From contig NC_064041.1 of the NCBI RefSeq assembly GCF_932526225.1, positions 6,595,042 to 6,655,041 of the forward strand: 60,000 bases of DNA. The letters run 5' to 3'. A model generated the notes under the pieces. That model worked only from the letters and a program-made list of their open reading frames with translations. It was not told where the DNA came from and ran no database searches. Position numbers and translations under genes: made by a program. Every line of letters begins with the position of its first letter. The stretch's first letter is position 1. This DNA comes from Nematostella vectensis. Its lineage: Eukaryota > Cnidaria > Anthozoa > Actiniaria > Edwardsiidae. Positions 54,315 through 60,000 of the stretch are shown in pieces.

Positions 54315-55555
54315 GCATTATTATTATTATTAGCATTATTATTATTATTAGCATTATTATTATTAGCATTATTATTATTATTATTATTATTAGCATTATT
54401 AGCATTAGCATTATTAGCATTAGCATTATTAGCATTAGCATTATTAGCATTAGCATTATAAGCATTAGCATTAGCATTATTAGCATTAGCATTATAATTA
54501 TTAGCATTAGCATTATAATTATTAGCATTAGCATTATAATTATTAGCATTAGCATTAGCATTAGCATTAGCATTAGTATACTAATACTAAGTCCGTATAC
54601 GCTGCCTCCGCTCCTGAGCTAACTATCGTCCAAAATTTTCTGCGTCGGTGTTACAAACGCAATCACATATCGTACAAGATAGATATACATGAGCTTGTTA
54701 TACATGAGCTTGTCATATCTGAGCATTTTCAAGAAGGGGTACCCTTCTACTCTTTGTAGGTGACTTCACTTCGGCTAAGAGCCCTTAGAGTAGTCTTATG
54801 CTCAAGGTCAACACAGAACGTTTTAAGGCCTCTAATGTAAATAGACTACATTTTAAACATAAGCTATGTTATGTGGTATTTTAATATGAATCAACTCACA
54901 TACTATCACGAATCTCGCAATTTGATTGGCTCCCGTACTATCTATTTAGACTACAAGTTCTCGTTTATATGAGTCAAATAGCCTCGCTGACTATCTATTG
55001 ACTCATAGAAAACTCGAACTCGTAGTCTAATTGTTAAACATAGTTTTAGGCTTATTGGTATGTATTTTTACCGATATTTTATTAAGACGTTGTTGTTGTA
55101 GTAGTTATTATTATTCTTATTTCTATTCTTCCTCCTCCTCCTCCTCCTTTTGTTGTTGTTGTTGGTATTTATCTGAAATGATTTTGTTGTTAATGTGGGC
55201 GCAGTAGCTTCGTTATCAAGTACAGTCCACTGATACCAAGATGATTTTTTCCAGACACAAGGCTTTACTAGGGCTTGAAGCCATTCGGCGCAATGGAGAA
55301 GTCTGTGGCTTCATTCGCCGTGGAGACTGGGGGTTTGCTATCGATAAAAGCATCGCCTACGGCTACGTGTACGACCCAAGCGGTAAACCGGTTACAAACG
55401 AGTTCATCAAGTCTGGCAGCTACACGCTCGAATCACGTGGGGAGATTTTTTCCGTAGAAGCAATCCTGGGTGCTCCCTTCGACCCGAAGAATCTACGAGT
55501 TAAAGGACAGTATGATAAGAGCTCTGTCTTTTCTGAAAAGGCCGCATCCAAGTAA
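45430..55555 (+). CDS. SARDH: Sarcosine dehydrogenase, mitochondrial, complete
   Basis: Fourteen phase-consistent exons give 925 residues, close to the 918 of the human enzyme. It oxidatively demethylates sarcosine to glycine in the mitochondrial matrix, passing the one-carbon unit to tetrahydrofolate and electrons to ETF. Visible: a basic, Ser/Arg-rich targeting peptide (residues 1-40); the FAD dinucleotide motif [10 protein letters not shown] (64-73); and [13 protein letters not shown] with His103, the position that is covalently flavinylated in this family. The C-terminal part is the aminomethyltransferase-like folate domain ([44 protein letters not shown]). Similarity to SARDH is stronger than to dimethylglycine dehydrogenase ([40 protein letters not shown]). 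Confidence 0.95.
46094..46220. repeat. Near-perfect hairpin, ~58-bp arms
   Basis: AATACACCAAAAACTGGAAT, TC, ACTCT, CCAAATTTTCGTCTTTAATA and AGACTTCTT on the left pair with the same words in reverse complement on the right, with only about two mismatches and a loop of CAGGGC size. It lies in SARDH intron 1, 60 bp before exon 2. A long frame from 46067 runs through it but is not coding. Confidence 0.92.
46283..46630 (+). CDS. SARDH: SARDH exon 2: FAD-binding start
   Basis: 348 nt, acceptor TTCTATCAG, donor GTAATC. It encodes the GGGSVG dinucleotide loop, the flavinylated His region and [20 protein letters not shown]. Confidence 0.93.
46933..47112 (+). CDS. SARDH: SARDH exon 3
   Basis: 180 nt, acceptor GCTGTAG, donor GTAGGA. 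It encodes [20 protein letters not shown], then [20 protein letters not shown]. Confidence 0.94.
47113..48020 (+). other. SARDH intron 3
   Basis: Intron mostly occupied by an inverted-repeat element (47466-47952); nothing else was recognised. Confidence 0.6.
47464..47954. mobile_element. TA-flanked MITE with pogo/Tigger-like ends
   Basis: CGGTGGAACCTGGATTTTAC, then GATA, at the left is matched by TATC and GTAAAATCCAGGTTCCACTG at the right; TA dinucleotides flank both ends. About 487 bp without a transposase frame. The GTGGAACCT end is like those of pogo/Tigger elements of the Tc1/mariner superfamily. Confidence 0.8.
48021..48350 (+). CDS. SARDH: SARDH exon 4
   Basis: 330 nt, acceptor TTAACAG, donor GTAAGT. 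It encodes [20 protein letters not shown], then [20 protein letters not shown] and [20 protein letters not shown]. Confidence 0.95.
48686..48993 (+). CDS. SARDH: SARDH exon 5
   Basis: 308 nt, acceptor TTCTAG, donor GTTAGT, phase 0 to 2. It encodes [20 protein letters not shown], then [20 protein letters not shown] and MYGYDI. Confidence 0.95.
49469..49610 (+). CDS. SARDH: SARDH exon 6
   Basis: 142 nt, acceptor CACTTCAG, donor GTAGGA. It encodes [20 protein letters not shown], then [20 protein letters not shown]. Confidence 0.94.
49793..49876 (+). CDS. SARDH: SARDH exon 7
   Basis: 84 nt, acceptor TTTCTAG, donor GTAAGC. It encodes [20 protein letters not shown], then FKPDSKPQ. Confidence 0.93.
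49877..50468 (+). other. SARDH intron 7
   Basis: 592 bp, AT-rich; nothing was recognised in it. Confidence 0.7.
50469..50582 (+). CDS. SARDH: SARDH exon 8
   Basis: 114 nt, acceptor TTTCCCAG, donor GTAAGT. It encodes [20 protein letters not shown], then [14 protein letters not shown]. Confidence 0.93.
50919..51057 (+). CDS. SARDH: SARDH exon 9: start of folate-binding domain
   Basis: 139 nt, acceptor GTCTTTAG, donor GTATAT. It encodes [20 protein letters not shown], then [20 protein letters not shown]. Confidence 0.92.
51173..51286 (+). CDS. SARDH: SARDH exon 10
   Basis: 114 nt, acceptor TTCTCCAG, donor GTGATT. It encodes [20 protein letters not shown] and then SVLEPGDGS. Confidence 0.92.
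51509..51656 (+). CDS. SARDH: SARDH exon 11
   Basis: 148 nt, acceptor CTACCAG, donor GTAACC. It encodes [20 protein letters not shown], then [17 protein letters not shown]. Confidence 0.92.
51978..52234 (+). CDS. SARDH: SARDH exon 12
   Basis: 257 nt, acceptor CCAAAAG, donor GTAAGA. It encodes [20 protein letters not shown], then [20 protein letters not shown] and [12 protein letters not shown]. Confidence 0.94.
52235..52941 (+). other. SARDH intron 12
   Basis: 707 bp; no repeat or gene was recognised, apart from complementary words around GTTACCTGAATTC and GAGCCCCCTGTGCCA and GGGAGCTCACC near 52380-52450. Confidence 0.5.
52942..53110 (+). CDS. SARDH: SARDH exon 13
   Basis: 169 nt, acceptor TTATCACAG, donor GTAAGT, phase 1 to 2. 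It encodes [20 protein letters not shown], then [20 protein letters not shown]. Confidence 0.94.
53141..53985. repeat. 67-bp minisatellite, ~12-13 units
   Basis: Units read TTCATACYNAGGGRCGGACT, TCTCGTAAGGTGGTGGAGTG and GATATAAGGGGAGGTATTCC, plus a C run. They start about 30 bp after the exon 13 donor in SARDH intron 13. The short plus- and minus-strand frames are repeat translations. Confidence 0.95.
54144..54578. repeat. (ATT)n array with AGC interruptions
   Basis: About 30 pure ATT units, then mixed ATT and AGC units that become ordered (TTAGCATTAGCAT) toward the right end. It lies in SARDH intron 13, 160 bp after the 67-bp minisatellite. Confidence 0.97.
55255..55555 (+). CDS. SARDH: SARDH exon 14: C-terminus and stop
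   Basis: 301 nt, acceptor TTTTTTCCAG, stop TAA at 55553. It encodes [20 protein letters not shown], then [20 protein letters not shown] and [14 protein letters not shown]. The tail is about twelve residues longer than in the human enzyme. A polyadenylation signal AATAAA occurs near 55671 and again near 55797. Confidence 0.95.
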
Positions 55556-55704
55556 ATATCCAAGTAAATTTTTTACACTTACACGTCAAAGAATGCCGTA
55601 ACTTAGATTCTGGTTCCCAAGTGTGGTGTCAAACCATCAAGAGAATAAGCCTTTTGATCCAACAAGATTGAAATAAATTGTATATGAATATTGGATGGTG
55701 GAGG

Positions 55705-56470
<766 letters not shown>

Positions 56471-56993
56471 TGCATTTTTGAACGCATCACATCACACTAA
56501 CAAAATTATCGGCATGTTTTTTAAATTTGGCCAAATCTCAGGAAGGAGGTTCTTATAATAATAAAAAAAAGATCGTATCACTCGCACTATTTTATAACTC
56601 CACCCTCTCTCATGACAACTCCGCCCTCCCCCACCCCCCTTAAGTACATGTGAATGAAGACGAAACGATCTATATGATTCATTATCGTTGGAAAAAGCTA
56701 AAATAGAACTATTGAAGTTAAGATACCAAGGGTAATGTTTTTGTGTCACCATATCGTTTATTTTCCTGTATTCCATGCACGCGTTGACTGCGCACGCGCT
56801 TGCCGACCCTGAAATCCCCGGATGGTGTTGTGTCGTAGCGTCTGTGAAGATATAGTAATACGCCATGCTTGGTACAGAAATCACAAGATTTCTGTCCCAA
56901 AACTGGCCATAATTTCTTAAGAAATAATTAAGACAGCAGTGGTATGCTTTTAAGAAAGGGTATGTGTGAAGAACAACCGTATTATTTCATAAA

Positions 56994-57048
56994 ATGGATG
57001 GAAATAAACCTCGCAAACCGAGCGAACTCGAGGGAAGAGAGTTCCAAG
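56994..57048 (+). CDS. Nuclear receptor exon 1
   Basis: ATG at 56994 gives [18 protein letters not shown] before the donor GTGAGT, ending in phase 1, which matches the phase needed by the next exon. A second ATG at 56998 is out of phase. Confidence 0.7.
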
Positions 57049-60000
57049 GTGAGTTACTATGTCGATCGAGCTGTTCTTCGTTATGTTATAAGTAGAGTTG
57101 TTTGCGAGTTTACTCAATCCCCTAGAGCATAGCATTTTTAGTTAGGACTCCAATTACTGTTATCTCAAAACGTCGAATTGTTGTAGCCATATGTTTGCGG
57201 CCTGCTTGTTTGGACGGCAGTTGCATGTGCTTCCCAGACTCCGGTGGCTTGTAATAACTTTAACATATAAGTGTAATACACCGTCACCCGCATCCTTTGC
57301 ACGTATTTTCGTCACTTTCTCAATTAACTCCATTTACTTTTAATGTTTTGTGTATTTGAAGTAAGATAATACTGGAATTATCTTTGCTCATATTTGTCTA
57401 TTTTGTGGGTTTATCGAAGTCGTTTACACCTTCAAAACAACACATTCGATCATGTTTATTCATATCACATATCCGTTAAATTTACTTTTTCATATATACC
57501 CCAAAGCCACAAATTATTGTCCTTCCTTTATGTATATCCACATAACGTCTTTATCGCTAAGTAGCTACGTTGCATTGCATTTTGATTTATTGACTTGTTT
57601 GCGAAGTATGCATATGGTAAAGACTCGAATAGCTCGCGTGACTTTACCGTCCTGAAATTCGGATCGCTTGATCGCGATTCTCACTTTCCTCAACTGTTTA
57701 GCTATGTTTTAGTACTAGGGAATTAATGTCTGTGACTTCGCCTTTCGTTTCCGATCTTATCTGTGCGTTTTTAACATCCAATGCATAAATGAACCATGAT
57801 ATTTGAATGTCTGTATTGTTAGGAGAGAAAGGTTATTTTTCGGTATGACTTTGTTGTCAAAATCGAATTTCTTTACGTCATACAGTAATCCTAGCCCCCA
57901 TTTTAAATTTCGTTTGCTGTATGACTAAAATTCCTAGTAAGTTTTAATCATTTTATGATGGGGTGTTTTTTCTAATATAATTTATCTAATACATATTTTG
58001 CTTGTTTACTTGATTAATATGAATTTGTGATATAAGACGGAAAAACTGGAAGCACAATAGCCATCATCATTGCTATAGGATGGTGGGAAAATCACATATA
58101 CCCTTCATCTGTCATGCACCCAATATTTTAACTTTGCCCTTGACTGAGCTCAAGTTATCCGGGCTATTTCCTTTTTAATTACCATTATTGTGTTGGCATG
58201 TTGATTGTCATTAGATAAATATGATTTTTTTTGCTATAAACACCAATAATTATTCATTTTACCAAACTGAAGAAGCTTTATGCTGCAACTGGTGCACATT
58301 ACACAGCTTATACCAAAGTAAAGCCAAACCTTCCATAACATCAACAGGATAACCACCGTGTTATTTGAAATTACCTACTTCCTGAAAAAAAGTATCCTCA
58401 AGTTCCCAGCTAACTTGGACTGTTTTCGTGTCCTCTGACAAAGTAAACTTAATTCTATTGTACTTATAGTATTAGCTATACTTAGCATAGCTATAATATA
58501 ATATAAATAATATATAATATGATATAAAGAAAAAAATTATGATTTGCTTTATTATGACTTAAAAATGACTCTAGATATATTATGCGTGGGAGTTTGGAAT
58601 GCTTTTTGTTGTGTACAATAAGAACACAGTAAATAAGTTCCAAGAAATAAATACAGGGTTACTGATATTGAAAGTTTTCTGAATGTAAAGTGTTAATAAT
58701 TTTATAGACAGATAACGGTAATATTACCTCAGATAGTGGGCGGAATAATTATTTGTACTTGTTGATCAATACATCACATTGAGACTAAAAGCTGTCATTT
58801 TTTCAAGTCATACAAATTAATATTTTCACTTTTAGCTTTTAATTTGACAGCATGCTCAGTACATACAGTTGTACAGCACAAGTGTGAAAAGGAAGTTGAT
58901 ATTCCAATACTGTAAATCTAAAAGTACATAAAAAATGTACTTTTAGATGTCAAGAACATTTACTGGTAATTGGCTTCTTTTTCCCTGACATAACTGTGTA
59001 TGCTAAATTATTTTTATTTTCTTTGGTACAGATAAAAGAAGAGCCAATGGTATCGTGTCAACTGAAGATAAGATCTTCCCAAGGCCACTGGCTGTTACTC
59101 AAGGGTTAAGTCCTCTTTTATTTCATCAGCCTATGTTACCACTACATCGACAACAACCTGGGATGCAGCATTTTCATGCCCCTTACCTAACACAGGCTAG
59201 CCTCTTCTTCTCTCCCCAATTAATAAACTCTCACCAGCTCCCATACAGCCAACAACAAATAATAAGTCAGAGGGGAGGGGTAATTCACCAGGTGGCCTCC
59301 CTGGTGAGACTAACCACAGAAGAAAGGCTACAACAGGAGTTGAATGGGTCATCACGAGAGCAGTACAGCAGAGATAGACCCATCTCTTCAACCTCTGAAA
59401 GATCTCAAGGCTCACCTGAAGCACCCAAATCACAACCGATGAAAGTCATCCATCAAGTTTCTCGAGATGAAAAGGACTATGAACAAGATGACTCTCCTTT
59501 ATCACAATCCATGTCTTGTGACTCAATGCCTAGTACTCCCAAATCAGAAGCATCGCCCCAAGCGCCAATCAAGTCCCCGGAGACCCCGCCTAGTTTTTCT
59601 GCTGCGTCTCCGCGGCCTGTTGTGAATGAGATATGTGCAATATGTCTTGACAAGGCTACAGGCCAACACTATGGTGTCACTAGCTGTGAAGGCTGTAAAG
59701 GGTTCTTCAAGAGAAGCGTTCAGAATAAAAAGGATTACACATGCCGCAACCTTACTAAAGACTGTCCCATTGACAAAAGGCACAGAAATAGGTGCCAGTA
59801 CTGCCGTTTTCAGAAGTGTATCCAGGCTGGAATGATAAAGGAAGGTAAGATAAATTGTTTGGGTTAAATAATCAACAAAATATGTTTTTGCACACTTCCA
59901 ATCATTCACAAAACATTACTCAGAATAGAATAAATTTTATTCAAGTAACATTACTAGCAGGTTTCTAATCAGTGGACATGTCCAAAAATATAAAATCTTT
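56994..60000 (+). CDS. NR2-like nuclear receptor, 5' part
   Basis: Two exons (56994-57048 and 59032-59844) join in phase and give the N-terminal ~290 residues. Residues 1-215 are a Pro-, Ser- and Gln-rich A/B region. From Cys220 comes the two-zinc-finger DNA-binding domain, with P-box [10 protein letters not shown] and CQYCRFQKC after the second finger. These P-box residues and [11 protein letters not shown] resemble NR2 receptors (RXR, TR2/4, HNF4 class), which bind AGGTCA-type half sites in the nucleus. The D-box loop (CRNLTKDC) has six residues between cysteines where five is usual. The hinge and ligand-binding domain are off the window, so the exact subfamily cannot be called. Confidence 0.85.
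57049..59031 (+). other. Nuclear receptor intron 1
   Basis: 2 kb, strongly AT-rich. A short palindrome (AAAAGTACATAAAAAATGTACTTTTAG) lies near 58920-58948. No genes or mobile elements were recognised. Confidence 0.55.
59032..59844 (+). CDS. Nuclear receptor exon 2: A/B region and DNA-binding domain
   Basis: 813 nt, acceptor TTGGTACAG, donor GTAAGA, phase 1 to 1. Zinc finger 1 is C-x2-C-x13-C-x2-C; finger 2 is C-x6-C-x9-C-x2-C. The A/B region repeats VIHQV twice ([22 protein letters not shown]). Confidence 0.93.
59845..60000 (+). other. Start of nuclear receptor intron 2
   Basis: Follows a consensus GTAAGA donor. There is no coding signal up to the window end. Confidence 0.7.

Noticed and set aside
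53978-54622. Frames of Ile/Ser/Leu repeats 100-214 codons long
   Set aside because: Translation of the ATT/AGC microsatellite.

Overview
This is a eukaryotic, intron-rich window that looks like a basal metazoan, most likely an anthozoan cnidarian. That assignment is an inference from the gene set, GT-AG introns, AT-rich introns and dense small transposons and microsatellites; I could not search a database. Four protein-coding genes can be reconstructed exon by exon, because every junction I propose has a GT-AG boundary and keeps codon phase, with one exception in the first gene.

Region 1 (1-29515, minus strand, runs off the left edge): a secreted or extracellular protein with a signal peptide followed by at least eleven tandem Calx-beta domains. 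Each domain is built from a short N-half exon (103-115 nt, phase 1 to 2) and a longer C-half exon (197+ to 410 nt, phase 2 to 1). One domain is fused in a single 345-nt exon, and one domain (the fourth) has a C-half exon that is internally shortened and out of frame. Its introns are loaded with tandem arrays. The most striking is a ~60-bp minisatellite (about 410-2260) whose unit is a copy of the 3' end of the adjacent exon plus its splice donor.

Region 2 (29516-34292): intergenic, with duplications, a TTAA-flanked inverted-repeat element and a fold-back element. Region 3 (34293-44665, minus): a complete eleven-exon, 471-residue EF-hand mitochondrial ATP-Mg/Pi carrier (SLC25A23/24/25 type). 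Region 4 (45430-55555, plus): a complete fourteen-exon, 925-residue mitochondrial sarcosine dehydrogenase, including a small first exon that encodes the targeting peptide. The carrier and the dehydrogenase are head to head with 764 bp between their start codons, so two mitochondrial proteins may share a promoter region. Region 5 (55556-56993): intergenic, with a tandem duplication of the dehydrogenase 3' end carrying a very long TGTC microsatellite. Region 6 (56994 to beyond 60000, plus): first two exons of an NR2-like nuclear receptor with the complete DNA-binding domain; the ligand-binding domain lies off the window.

No bacterial-style system, CRISPR array, rRNA or tRNA was recognised. The most unusual signal is the combination of a rigid modular exon grammar in the Calx-beta gene with tandem arrays that start at or very near its splice donors, in one case having amplified the donor itself about thirty times.
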